Source: Boswellia sacra (Eukaryota; Streptophyta; Magnoliopsida; Sapindales; Burseraceae). Taken from it: 64,000 nt of DNA. The stretch spans positions 62,001 through 126,000 of the forward strand of contig SNVD02002607.1 in the NCBI GenBank assembly GCA_013180625.2, written 5' to 3'. The position numbers and the translations under genes were made by a program. Shown here piece by piece: positions 1 through 10,735 of the stretch (the stretch's first letter is position 1; each line of letters opens with the position of its first letter). Under the pieces are notes generated by a model. It was not told the DNA's origin and made no database searches. It saw nothing but the letters and a program-made list of their open reading frames with translations.

Positions 1-39
1 CAAGGTTCGCCCCTGTATATTTGTTTTACCTGTGTTGTG

Positions 40-181
40 GAAATTAAAAATATTTATGTTGCTAATCAGCAAAAACTCACGTATGTTTTCCAATTTTTCA
101 GTTACTTAATTTGCATAGGAGATATTACTTGCTTAGACAGGAGGTGTAACTTGGTCTAAACAAGCTAGTTGATCCAAAACA
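40..181 (+). promoter_or_regulatory. 5' leader of TIR copy 1, repeated upstream of copy 3
   Basis: About 142 bp directly before the TIR start codon are nearly identical to 18842-18984, upstream of TIR copy 3. The segment holds a pyrimidine-rich stretch ending in TTTTTCAG near 101, which could be the 3' end of an intron in the 5' UTR. Similarity stops abruptly near base 40, so copy 1 is duplicated only from within its leader onward. The promoter proper is probably not shared. Confidence 0.6.
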
Positions 182-760
182 ATGGCTTCCGTGAGCACTC
201 AAAGACACTCTACTGATGGTTCTTCTTCCTCGAGTCAGAAATATGATGTCTTTATAAGCTTCAGAGGAGAAGACACTCGAAACAGCTTCACAGATCATTT
301 ACAGGATGCTTTGAAACGAGAAGGAATCAATGTGTATAGTGATGAAGAAAAAATGAAGAGAGGAAAACCAATTTCAGAGCAACTCTTTAATGCAATTGAA
401 GCATCAAGAATTTCAATTATTGTTTTATCAAGGAATTATGCTGATTCAACTTGGTGTTTGGATGAGCTTGCTAAGATTTTTCAATGTAGAAATGACATGG
501 GACAAACAATCATTCCAGTTTATTATGATGTGAGTTCATCAGAGGTGAAGGAAGGAATCTTTAAGGAAGCCTTTATTAAACATGAGGAAACGAAGGATCT
601 AGAGAAGGTACAAACATGGAGAAGTGCAATGAGAGAGGTGACTAATCTCAAGGGATGGGAATTGAAGCATAGGTATGTGACAATTATTTATTGGTCCCTT
701 AATAAGATTCTACATTATCAACAAGCATGCGCTGTTGAGTTAATAAATGAGAAAAAATAA
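182..760 (+). CDS. TIR-domain protein, truncated TIR-NBS-LRR-type gene (copy 1, exon 1)
   Basis: This is a Toll/interleukin-1 receptor domain of plant immune-receptor type. The YDVFISFRGEDTR signature is at residues 21-33. The WCLDEL motif at 91-96 keeps the glutamate used by plant TIR domains for NAD+ cleavage. An HxxR-rich tail follows. A good splice donor (AG|GTATGT) ends the exon at 672. Read-through gives a 192-residue protein ending at 760. The second exon seen in copies 2 and 3 is not found downstream on this strand. The intron instead runs into an inverted repeat and a copia remnant, so the gene is cut off after its TIR exon. It may still give a TIR-only protein. The ATG at 182 follows AAACA in a leader shared with copy 3. 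The TIR assignment is sure; expression is unknown. Confidence 0.85.
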   Translation: MASVSTQRHSTDGSSSSSQKYDVFISFRGEDTRNSFTDHLQDALKREGINVYSDEEKMKRGKPISEQLFNAIEASRISIIVLSRNYADSTWCLDELAKIFQCRNDMGQTIIPVYYDVSSSEVKEGIFKEAFIKHEETKDLEKVQTWRSAMREVTNLKGWELKHRYVTIIYWSLNKILHYQQACAVELINEKK

Positions 761-1357
761 ATGAGAACATGACTTTTAGTATTCAAGGATTAGCTCACCA
801 TCTTTCTGATGGTACATTTATTTTTTCTCGTCCCTTGGTGAAGGTGTATGATGTTTTCTCAAGTAGGAAAATTTCATAAGCAACGAACCAAAAGAATCCT
901 TGATTAGATTAGCTAAGCTTAGATTTCATAGAGTTAATGATTGATGGCTAATAGCTTGGTCCCTTAATAACTTTCTACATTATCGGCATGCATGCGCTGT
1001 TGGAGTGTTGTGATCAACTCTTGAAAACCTGGGTAGATTAGTTTTCCATTTAGACTACATGTAGAAGGATAGGCAGGTAAGGTGAGAGATTGTTTGTCTG
1101 ATTAGCATGTGAGAGTTTAATAATCAAAATGTAGACAAATCCTGGAAAATAAAAATTATATACTAATTGGGATGAAATGATGATTGGCGTTTTGATCCAA
1201 ATGAAGGAGAAACAGAGCAAATAAACATTAATGGGAATAATTAAGCAAAGGAGAAAATAAAAATATTGAGTTAATAGCATTACGGAGAGAAAGAAAAAGG
1301 AAAAATTATGATTAAAAAACCAACAGTATATAATAAATGTGCAATAGATTGTACGGA
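761..1357 (+). repeat. Left arm of a 597-bp inverted repeat
   Basis: These 597 bases match the reverse complement of 4414-5010 with very few differences by eye. One difference changes a single residue in a spurious reading frame common to both arms. The arm is TIR-gene intron sequence: a diverged version occurs in the intron of copy 3 near 19490-19830. Arm ends are sharp on both sides and the arms have equal length. The spacer is about 3.06 kb. Confidence 0.9.
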
Positions 1358-1369
1358 TATAGAAAAGTT

Positions 1370-2300
1370 AAAGAACTCCAAACCAAAATCTTAGCACGCT
1401 AATTCTTTATTTGAGTGACATGGTGTTGAGGTAAGTTTCAAGGATGAACTCTTTATTCAAGAACTCCAAACCATTATTAGTTCTAAGCTTTTGAACTTTT
1501 CTTCTCATTTGAATCTCAATCATCTTTTGTCAATCTTTGAACTTTTGGAGTGCCTCATCCTTCGTCTTCAAGACGTATACCTACACCTTCCTTGAACAGT
1601 CATCTATAATAGACATAAAATATCTATCTTCATCTAATTAGAGAAAACTTACCTTAACACCATGTCACTCAAATAAAGAATTAGCGTGTTTTAGGCTTTA
1701 TTCATGATGTCACTCCTTTTCTCAGCACTGTAGCTATCCGACATCTTTTTTTTACCTCCAAGAGCTTCATCCAATCCTAGGTTGCCAAGCAAAGCCAACA
1801 TCCTCATTCTTTAAATAGCAAAGTCGTTGCTAACATCAAACTTCTCAATCTCATGCTTGGTAGTTGATGTAGCCATCATCGGAATTCCGTTAAACACCTT
1901 CCGTATTTTGCAAATACGACTTCAGACTTTTATCAAATACCTATCGTACGAAGGACTTAATCACCCATGAATCTCCAAAACAGCTAACAACAGAGCTTTG
2001 ATACCAATTTATTGTGAAGATGAGGGGCACACATACTCACAAGTAGCTTAATGCGAAATTAATCTAAGAGTTTCAAACACATGTCCAAGCAAAGCAAACA
2101 AAGTAAACAACAAGAACACAAGAATTTATACTGGTTAACACCGCAAAAGTGATCTTACATCTAGTTGCTAGTGATAAGCAATCCACTACGATGAAAAACA
2201 AGAGAATACAAGAGATTTTACAAAGCAAACTAGAAGAAAATAGGTTAACTTTATCCACAAGAAATCTCCAATTTCTCTAAACCTTATCTCTCTTATATAT
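1370..2300 (-). mobile_element. Decayed Ty1/copia (Tork/TNT-like) remnant
   Basis: Reading the minus strand from about 2300: LTR-like sequence ending CTTCACA at about 2011; then a primer-binding-site-like TTGGTATCAAAGCTC complementary to initiator tRNA-Met (about 1994-2008); then a gag N-terminus from about 1880 (KHEIEKFDVSNDFAI, then RMRMLALLGNLGLDEAL) with a stop where the family has tryptophan; then an integrase piece (RYFMSIIDDCSRKV, LRTNNGLEFLNKEF) at about 1380-1640. Between gag and integrase most of the element is deleted. Stops and frameshifts throughout make it non-functional. The outer boundary of the LTR was not found. Confidence 0.6.
1395..1688. repeat. 44-bp inverted repeat inside the copia remnant
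   Basis: Bases 1395-1438 and 1645-1688 are reverse complements over 44 bp with about one mismatch, separated by about 206 bp. The arms contain AATTCTTTATTTGAGTGACA and its complement. Copia genes are not known to carry such a repeat. It probably arose by inverted duplication during the internal deletion of this remnant. Confidence 0.7.
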
Positions 2301-3250
2301 TATGAAACAATGATAAAACGCGGCCCTATTATATTCCAAGGTATATATGTGTAAGCCAAACTCTAAGTGCCAAGTGTCATATTTGAACTAGGAAAACCGA
2401 AGTTATGCTTCAGCATAATCTCTCTGCCTCGACACACTTCCAAACCCAGATTTCATGCACTTGTGCATATAACCTTGCTCGCTTTGCCAAGTCTCTACCT
2501 ACAATGTCTGATGCTACATAGTTGCACTCCGAAGCAGCTCCATATGCACTCTTGCGCAACCTTGATGTCTGCACTACACAAATTGAGTCATTCTTCACAC
2601 ATGCCCTCTTTGTAACAAGTTATTAAGAGAAGCTACCACAATATCTTTGCGTCTGCATACATGTAAGTTATTGCCTTTATGTTTTAGTACTTTGCTTTTG
2701 TTCTTGTTCATACATGTTGTGATCTGGGTTTGCTCTGATTCTTGGTATTTTGATATGGATGTTTGCTTATTTTGAAAATTTGTTATTAGGTTCTTGGTGG
2801 TTTTGTTGTGATACATGCGTTCCAATTCTATTGATTCTTTTTAGTATTATTATGTTGTGGATTACATTTCTTGAAATTTTATTCCATAAATGGTGTCTCA
2901 TTCAGACACTGCATATTCTTGGTTATCTTCTTCTCGATTCTTGTTTCCATTTATATCTTGCTTGAAGATTTTGCGAGATTAAATTTGTTACAAGGCATCG
3001 GTTAGAATGACTAGATATGGTCTATTCTTTATAGGGTTCATGTGGTGCAATTAATGTTATCCACACTTTCCAAAAACAGAAATATATTATCCCAAATGTT
3101 TCTAAAGCTATCTTTTCAAATCAATATACAAGTAAGTATCATTTTCATTGCATTTAGTTCTGTAATAGGTATCCGACGTTATAGTGACTCACGTGTTACA
3201 AAAATTATGGACTCTTGATAACTTGTTTTTGATACATTGAACTTTGAAAT
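2301..3250. other. Intergenic stretch without recognisable gene
   Basis: No conserved domain, RNA gene or terminal repeat could be recognised. The short open frames on both strands (for example around 2367-2615 and 2750-2965) have low-complexity, hydrophobic or unconvincing products and are treated as chance. Confidence 0.5.
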
Positions 3251-3259
3251 TCAACTAGT

Positions 3260-4300
3260 TTGCAGCCATCTTGCTAAACCGGGCACTAGCCATAAGATAT
3301 TATCTTCATGTCATATATGAGCAAATATAAAAATATTAGGCAAAATCGATTAATTGTTGAAAATGGTTTATTAAATAGAAAACTCTTATTATTATTATTA
3401 TTATTATTATTTTATGAATTACGTTTTTTGGGATGCCTAAATTGCCCTATATCCCAATTTTCCTCTAATTTAGAAAAACAAGCTTTCACATTTCATTTTA
3501 AGTAATACAAAAAAAAATCCTATGAATAGTGTAAAATTCCATACCATGCATAAAAAGATTGAAGGTATAAAAACAGGAACATGCAAATTGTAGAATGATA
3601 AAAAAAAATTTAAAATTAATCAAACTAAGTGACTGATTACAAGTGTTTGGCAGGGGACATTGCAAATGTAGAAGAGAATGAAAAGAAAACACGCTCTTGG
3701 CCCTTGAGTAACTTCATTAAACAGGTTTCAATGGGGACCCCTCTGCTGAAAAGTATGCTGAGCGCACGATCACGTTAAACTGAGCGTCATGCTTTTTCTT
3801 TGCTAAAAGATTGAAAAAATAAAAAAAAACACTACGATAATTGCGGACAGTCAAAGTGGGTCCCCATTGAAACCAGGTTCCATCACCCACCACTTGCTTC
3901 AGTAGTTTCTCGAAACACGACTTTCCTGCAACCAGTAACTTCTCCAAATTCGCGAGTCTTGAACCTAAAGGATGCAATTCGTTTGATATGTATTTAACAA
4001 TCTCTGCAATAACTTGTGTCTCCCGCCTGCAACATCAAAAACACACCATATTAGTTACAATTACATAATTCAAATGCATCTAAAATCCTCAATTTATAAA
4101 TCTCTACATATTAATATACCCCCTCTACCTCCCTCTTTGTTCGCATATTAAGTTTTTCATCATCAATTTTATGGGTAAATCATTTTGCTACTCCCACTTT
4201 GAGGATTCACTTATTATCATTAATTAAAGTCATTCGTAACTCCATTTCATGTTTATTTATCATACTAACATAACATCTACCTATGTATAAATATATTTCA
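3260..4300 (-). repeat. Segment inverted relative to 19850-20860 (exon 2 region of TIR genes)
   Basis: Read on the minus strand this block matches the plus strand around 19850-20860. The match includes the end of the TIR intron, exon 2, the 3' flank and a TTA/TAA microsatellite (3384-3411 here, 20780-20802 there). It shows that copies 2 and 3 derive from one ancestral two-exon TIR gene placed in opposite orientations about 15 kb apart. Confidence 0.75.
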
Positions 4301-5585
4301 CTATCTATATCCATATCATCCTATATATAGTAAACCCAATCAATTCAATTAAGAAACTATATAACATTATTTCTTTAACTTTTCTACTTGGATCCCAAAC
4401 ATAAATATAAATTTCCGTACAATCTATTGCACATTTATTATATACTGTTGGTTTTTTAATCATAATTTTTCCTTTTTCTTTCTCTCCGTAATGCTATTAA
4501 CTCAATATTTTTATTTTCTCCTTTGCTTAATTATTCCCATTAATGTTTATTTGCTCTGTTTCTCCTTCATTTGGATCAAAACGCCAATCATCATTTCATC
4601 CCAATTAGTATGTAATTTTTATTTTCCAGGATTTGTCTACATTTTGATTATTAAACTCTCACATGCTAATCAGACAAACAATCTCTCACCTTACCTGCCT
4701 ATCCTTCTACATGTAGTCTAAATGGAAAACTAATCTACCCAGGTTTTCAAGAGTTGATCACAACACTCCAACAGCGCATGCATGCCGATAATGTAGAAAG
4801 TTATTAAGGGACCAAGCTATTAGCCATCAATCATTAACTCTATGAAATCTAAGCTTAGCTAATCTAATCAAGGATTCTTTTGGTTCGTTGCTTATGAAAT
4901 TTTCCTACTTGAGAAAACATCATACACCTTCACCAAGGGACGAGAAAAAATAAATGTACCATCAGAAAGATGGTGAGCTAATCCTTGAATACTAAAAGTC
5001 ATGTTCTCATTTTGATAAACAACCTCTCTCTTCTAAAGAAGAAGAAATAACTCAAATAAGTGTCCTATCGGTTGTGTAAGAAATAATGTCTTTATTAAAT
5101 TTTTTTTTAAAAAAAAGGCAGTTTTACCTTTCTTTCAAATGCCATCCGGAGAGATTAGCCACCTCTGTTAAATCTTTCCTCCACATTTGTAGCTTTTCTA
5201 TGTTCTCTTTAAAAGTTTCTTCATATCTAGCAAAGGCTTCTTGAAAGTTACCTTCTTGTTTTCTTACGGTTGATGGATCAACATGATAGAAAATTGGAAT
5301 GACTGTTTGTCTTCTTACTTTCATACCATGAACAATCTTAACAAGTTCATCCAAACACCGAGTGGAATGTGCATAGTTTCTTGAGAAAATCACAATTAAA
5401 AATCTTGACTCTTCAATTGCTTGACTTTCTAGTTCATTTTCACCTCTAAATACAGCGATTCCTTTTCGTTCCAAATTAGTATACAGATGATCTGTAAAGT
5501 TATTTTCTGTGTCTTCACTGTTGAAGCTTATATAAACATCATACTTCCAATAAGGAGTATTTGAAGAGACTCTTTGGGTACTCAT
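3717..5585 (-). CDS. Two-exon TIR-domain gene with non-NBS C-terminal exon (copy 2)
   Basis: Exon 1 is 5128-5585 (ATG at 5585-5583, donor AAG|GTAAAA). Exon 2 is 3717-4026 (acceptor TTGCAG|GCGGG). Both junctions are phase 2, and the joined frame is open for about 255 residues. Exon 1 is a TIR domain (YDVYISFNSEDTENNF) that keeps the CLDEL glutamate. It has arginine for the usual tryptophan (STRCLDEL) and is 9 residues shorter than copies 1 and 3 before AIEESR. Exon 2 starts with the usual TIR-to-NBS linker (RETQVIAEIVKYISNEL). It then continues with LEKLLVAGKSCFEKLLKQ and GTWFQWGPTLTV instead of an NB-ARC domain. The intron holds the right arm of the 597-bp inverted repeat. The TIR exon is much more diverged from copy 1 than the intron is, so the gene is probably a recombinant. 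It could encode a TIR-X protein or be a pseudogene. Confidence 0.65.
4414..5010 (-). repeat. Right arm of the 597-bp inverted repeat
   Basis: This is the partner of 761-1357 and lies inside the intron of TIR copy 2. The first part of the arm here, next to exon 1, reads smoothly into copy 2 intron sequence. In copy 1 it interrupts an already started intron, where a short stretch (about 692-757) is repeated again at about 956-1010. Copy 2 is therefore the likelier donor. Confidence 0.9.
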
Positions 5586-5959
5586 TTTTGCAGTTGAACT
5601 AAGCTTGTTCCGACAAAAAATTTCCTCCAATATTAAACCTGAAAATTGGTAGAAAAAAAAAAGTGACTTCCATATACATAACAAAGATGATCCAAATTAT
5701 CCATCATCTATGTAACTGAACTTAGATAAAAATATTTAGCTAGCAAGAAAATATAAAGGGTAAGCAATATGTATCCATAAAATACTTTTGACATCCACTT
5801 TTTAAAAAAAAAGTTATATTTCAAACCGTCTATAAATCAAAATCTGAATTTCCTTATGGATCCCTTAATCATAAACCCATAAACTCACAGTACAACAAAT
5901 ATTTAATCTTAAAAGGTAGGAACAACTCATATCATCCTTGCCTAACAGCTTACATTGTT

Positions 5960-6560
5960 GAGAGATTATTGTACTATGACGATCTTTGGAATTCCGATAT
6001 CGATCTGAATTATCGTATGAATTCCTATGTTGGAGCATTGAACACAATTTTTCTATCGCTAGGCTTGTGGAATTTAGTTCAAGTTAACCGTCCAGAACAA
6101 GCATCGATGATCTTCAATGAAGCCACATACTCAACAAAAAGCACTCAAAAGGAAAGTTACAAAAGGTTTGCATCATTCTTACCCTATTTTTAATAGAATT
6201 ATGAATGCTACAAAGTTAAAAGACGCATGGATTGAAAATTCTGAAAAGGGATTTTGAAGGCCCAAGCAAAGCCATCTCTATTAACTTGCAATCACCATGG
6301 AGAGACCTTTGATAACTTAGAAAATATGAAAGAAAGCACTTGACAATTTTTCTCCAATGGTAACAGAAATTATTAACCAAACTGAAAGCCTTGACGATGA
6401 CTCTTTGGATACCCTTCTAACCATTGAAGACTGATATACCAGATAAAACAATAATCTAGAAAAGTTTAAGTAGTTTGCCTCCAAAATTTGATCACATAAC
6501 TGTTGTAATTGAAGAATCCAAAGATCTGACAAAAATGCTGTTCACAGAGCAACAGCCAAC
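5960..6560 (+). pseudogene. Decayed Ty1/copia gag (UBN2/DUF4219-type) fragment
   Basis: Translated pieces in several frames match copia gag polyproteins: YDDLWNSDIDLNYRMNSYVG and LGLWNLVQV near the start, then EFEGPSKAISINL-like residues, a TEIINQTESLDDDSLD piece, and PPKFDHITVVIEESKDLTKML at the end. Stops and frameshifts separate the pieces. No LTRs, primer site or pol were found nearby. It is an isolated gag remnant. Confidence 0.55.
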
Positions 6561-9560
6561 AGGGCATCATGTATGTTATATTTAATCTAAACTATCCAAA
6601 TCTTTCCTCATTCTATGCCACTAAGCAAATTTACTTTCGACGCAATAGCTTGAACGTTTAGTTTCTTGAATTTTCTTAATTCCCTGAACTTGTGCTAAGC
6701 CTTGTAAAAACAACTCAAGTACCATAAGTTTATTTATATATTTAAAAAAAAAAAAAAGAGTTGCTATCTAATCTTATTCTGTAATAAGCTAAGTTAAGCA
6801 GATCCATCAGCTTGTTGAACCAAAAATAAAATTTAAGTAAATTTCAAAAACAACGAGTAGCATTTAAGAGATCCAAGAACGTGCAGAAACTTACGGTCTT
6901 GAGGGTTTTTGCAGCAGTCCGATTCTGAAACTTTTAACCGAAATCAATGAGATTGTTTGAGAGAACGCAATGAAGGTCACGTCACTCAATTTTCGTCCCC
7001 TTTCTGTCTTCACAAAAGGAAAATACCAAGAGCTTTCCACGAAAATTCCACTATAACTTTTATTAATATTTTTCATACTTGCCTTGCCTTTTTCTTTTTT
7101 TGACTCTGAGTTTTTTTATTGTTTTCGCCACTGCAGACCCACAGGCCCCGACAGAATAATATTATAAAAATACGTGTAACTCTAACTTGATCAGTTTGCG
7201 GGTACGAGTGGATTTGGTTTTCCCATTACTCGGGTCATGGATTAAACATAAATGTAACGGTAAGAGATATTTTAAAATAAAATTTTACATACATTTTTTA
7301 TCATTGATCTCCTTAAATTTAATAGTTAATAGTTAAGATTAAAAATTAAAAGATTATATTTAATTATCAACTCATCAATTATTTTAATTAAATCAATAAT
7401 TAAAAACTTTTATCTGACTATTTATTATATGTACAATTAGAAGTTAAGTTGAAGAAAATTTATGAGTACGTGATTTATAAGATTGATTTTTAAAATGTGA
7501 ACACAATGACTAAATTAAACATGATCTTGTAGACAATTCTTTAATTTATAAGCAATTCTCTAAATTAATTTTTAATATTTAAATCCTTTCAATGATTTAA
7601 AAAATATTTAAAATTATAATTTTAAACTTAATTTCAATATTATATTTGTTATTTTATTATAAATTAATAGATATATTTAAAATTAAAAAGTTAAATAATT
7701 AAGAAAACGATTATTGGATGACATCGGTAAAATGAATAGGGGCGATGACTGATCTACTAAACACTATGTAATGTTACAGGGATAGAGTGATACTTTCAGT
7801 CGCTAAAAGAAGTCAAAGATTTAACGGCCAAATCTTCTTAAATTTTTCTACTGTAAACAATAGCTGTTGTCTGATGATTGTCTTCTTTTGGTTAAAAATT
7901 ATTTTTAAATAGTTAATTAATTTAAAAAAAAAATTATGTAAAGTTATTTTGTGGTTAAATATAATTTTAGAGGGATAGTTTTGGTTTTTGAATGCATTGA
8001 AAATTAATTTTGAAAAGCTTTTTCTCACCTTCATTCATAATCTAATACAAAAATAGTAAGTTGACATGCTAAATCAAAAAATTATGGCTCTGTTCTTTTA
8101 TGAATCTAAATCCTGTTTTCTGTACTACATATTTTTCAATGCAATTTACATTTAATCTCAACCACATATCCTTTTTAAAATTTAAAATAATTTAAAATCA
8201 ATCATATATTCCTAAATTCAATTGAAAATAAAAATACTATATTCATAAACGAACACAACCTATATTAGGCAAAAGGCTGGGCTGGAGAGGCAGGCCTAAT
8301 TTTTGTGGACTTCACAGGCCTACATGCCAGGCTAAGTGTGGTGCGGAAAAACTTCGGCCTGGAGCTGGCCCAAGAGCAACAGGCTAGGCCAGGCCAGGCC
8401 GGGCACCTCTTGTTTATTTATTTATATAATTTTTGTTTTTATATTTTTTCAATTTCTTACTTTTTAATAATTTAAAAATTATGTTATTATTACTATAAAT
8501 TTAAAATAATTTAATAATTTAAATACAACACTTAAAAATAATTTAAAAAAGAATACTTTATATTAGTTAAAAAATAATACTTTATATTATTAATAGAAAA
8601 TCTAAACTACAATTAGGAATAATCTAAGATACAATACTTCGTAAAAAAAAAATGTTATTATTAATAGAAGTTTCAATAAAATTAACATTAATTAAGAGAC
8701 AAAATTGATAATAATTTAAAAGAAAAAATATTTCATTAATACAAGTATAATATAATGTTAGAGATAACTATAACATTATAGTTTGCTAACTAATTTGGCA
8801 CCTACCTATCTACCATTTGCATTTATCTATTCTAATTACAAAATTCATACCAAAAATAAAAGTAACATTCTAAAGTACAATAAATTTAAAAATCATCCTC
8901 AACATTTACATTGAAATTATGAAGACAAGAGAGAGTTTGAGATTAGAGAGTAAAAGTCTTCGTCTCTATGGAAACTTCTTTGTTTGGTCTCTTTGTAATG
9001 TTGTGCGAATAACCTAAGATTAAATGGTTAGATATTATGAATTTTACCGTGAGAATATTGGCACATGTTGTCTATTCTAGCAAAATTTTTATAGTATTTT
9101 GAATACCATTTTGGAACCAAAATCTTTTTAATATAGGATTTAGATGGTAAAGGCAAAGCCCTAACCTAATCTTTAAATAGTGCCCAACAGTTAAAGGATT
9201 ATATTGGATGGATGAATTATTAGAGTGATTGTGGTAAACACTAATGGTTGAATTATTAAGTGTGGAATTTTGTCTTGTTCCCTTATTTTCTTATGAAGAT
9301 GTAGTTGAACTCCTGGACTGCTTTCGATTTCTTTTGTAGTAGGATAATTTTCATCCCTAAATTTCAGACTCTTTTGAATGGCAAGTTACATTTCAAATTG
9401 ACGTGCTTGTAACGTGTTGAATTTGCGGTGTTGCAACAATAATCTATTAGCATTTTGATAACTTACCATAACTCATTACCTATGAACAATTTCAAAGAGG
9501 ATTGGCAACACTGACTACAAGAGAAGGAAATTCAATGTTCTCTCATTCATTTAGATTTAT
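6561..9560. other. AT-rich intergenic DNA
   Basis: This is a long AT-rich stretch with no recognisable gene, RNA gene or complete transposon. The only compositional break is the GC-rich patch at 8278-8412. Short open frames here have Lys/Phe/Ile-rich chance products. Confidence 0.6.
8278..8412. other. GC-rich patch, possible transposon fragment
   Basis: About 135 bp rich in GGCC/GGCCTG motifs (GGCTGGGCTGG at the left, CCAGGCCAGGCCGGGC at the right) stand out in an AT-rich region. Such short imperfect palindromic GC patches are common inside nonautonomous hAT-like elements. No terminal inverted repeat or target duplication could be confirmed, so the class is left open. Confidence 0.3.
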
Positions 9561-9567
9561 TATGAAC

Positions 9568-10229
9568 CATATTCTGTCAGCTCAAGTAAGCTTACATTAG
9601 CACACCCCTCATGTCGAAGCTTCAATCTGTTCCGAAATTGGCTGTGGCAGCTCTTGTCTACTATTACGTTATCAAAGGACAGGGCTAGAAATAATGGTGC
9701 CTTTGTCAAGAACTAGAAGATATCATTGGAATCCAGACCACATTGCTTCAGAAACTCTAGTCTGCGATGTAATTTCCTCTCCCGGCTAGCTCTAATAACA
9801 CCTGGGAGCGCAGAAATTATCTTGAATATTTCCTGATCATTTAAGCCAGCCAAAGACTTCAAGAACACAACATGGTTCTCTAAATGTTTCACACTGTAAT
9901 TTAAGACTATTAAGAATTCCCTCAACACAGTGCCTACAGCATCAACGTGACCCCAACTAAACTCTTAAGAAAGCCAATCCGTGGAATCAGCTGAGTCTCC
10001 AAATTATAATTGAGAATCCTCGGACGCCTTACAATTATCTCACTGCCACCAGAGGGGTTCAAGAAAGCCAATGTTCTTTCAATTTGTTCCGTTGACTTGG
10101 GACGTATACCCTCAGTTAAGTTAGCATTGTTGACAACATGAACAATCTTTTCTTCAGGAACGCCATGTTGAAGAAGTAGCCTAACCTTCTGATCAAACCC
10201 CACCAAGAATCTTGTCTCAGTTGCAGCCA
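9568..10229 (-). pseudogene. mTERF-family protein pseudogene fragment
   Basis: The minus strand encodes about three mTERF helical repeats. These include FDQKVRLLLQHGVPEEKIVHVV, IERTLAFL, PRIGFLKSLVG, LNYSVKHLENHVVFLKSL and a last repeat ending in LEFLKQCGLDSNDIF. mTERF proteins bind organellar nucleic acid and act in organelle transcription or splicing. The frame is broken twice: a single-base frameshift near 9945-9950 (GGGGTCACG, where DAVGTVLREF resumes in another frame) and an in-frame TAG at about 9713. Behind the TAG, recognisable mTERF residues (FLTKAPLFLALS) continue. There is no start codon of its own; upstream it is joined to exonuclease sequence. The identification is firm, and it is not functional. 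Confidence 0.75.
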
Positions 10230-10407
10230 AAAGGCGTTGGAGGAGGGAGACAGTGGGGAAAGTGGGTTGGGGTGCGCAAAGGGGCTTCCATTCAGTGTCG
10301 AGTGCTACGATATTGGAGCGAGTCAGGGCCCGAGTTAACTGAGTACTCTGGTGACTCGGTTGATGAAACTAGGTGGGTTTTAGGGGCTTCTTGTATTTGG
10401 AATCGGT
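10230..10407 (-). pseudogene. 3'-5' exonuclease (DEDD/Mut-7-like) first-exon fragment fused to mTERF
   Basis: Read on the minus strand, this encodes SNIVALDTEWKPLCAPQ and FPTVSLLQ, matching the exonuclease I motif (D-x-E) of plant Mut-7-like 3'-5' exonucleases. Compared with the paralogous exon at 17114-17667, the start codon ATG has become ACC (about 10407) and there is a frameshift before the motif. After LLQ the sequence passes straight into mTERF residues (LAATETRFLVGF). The fusion point at about 10228 is therefore a breakpoint between two unrelated genes. Confidence 0.7.
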
Positions 10408-10735
10408 GGAACTCTTTTTGCGTTGGAGCGAGCTCTGCCTTTTACATGATTTACGATGGGCTACTTTTGAGCAAGGCCCATTATGATTTGAGCTGTACAT
10501 AATCCACAAATGGTGTTATTACGTCATATCTAGAATATTGAAAATATGTAAGCATAATTATTAGTCATATTCATTCTCAATTTAATATTAAATGATACAA
10601 TATATCTTAACAAATTATCAAGTTGCCAAATTGTGGAAGAAAAGTTATCAAAGTTGGTAAGCAACCTTTATAGTTTGACGCTTTAATTTATCACTTGACA
10701 CTTTGGTTAATGGAAAAAAAAATGAAAAAAAAAAG
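10230..10735. repeat. Segmental duplication, paralogous to 17118-17985
   Basis: From the exonuclease exon through its 5' flank, this block is similar to 17118-17985 once the 371-bp MITE is removed from the latter. Shared landmarks are GGAGGGAGACAGTGGGG, CTTTTACATGATTTA and ATTACGTCATAT. Similarity fades in an A-rich stretch near 10730. Confidence 0.75.

Noticed and set aside
1050..1280. Identical 76-codon frames at 1050-1280 (-) and 4491-4721 (+)
   Set aside because: They lie in the two arms of the inverted repeat. Identity reflects the duplication, and the hydrophobic products have no support as genes.
8278..8412. GC-rich patch as a complete hAT MITE
   Set aside because: No matching inverted ends or target duplication could be found.
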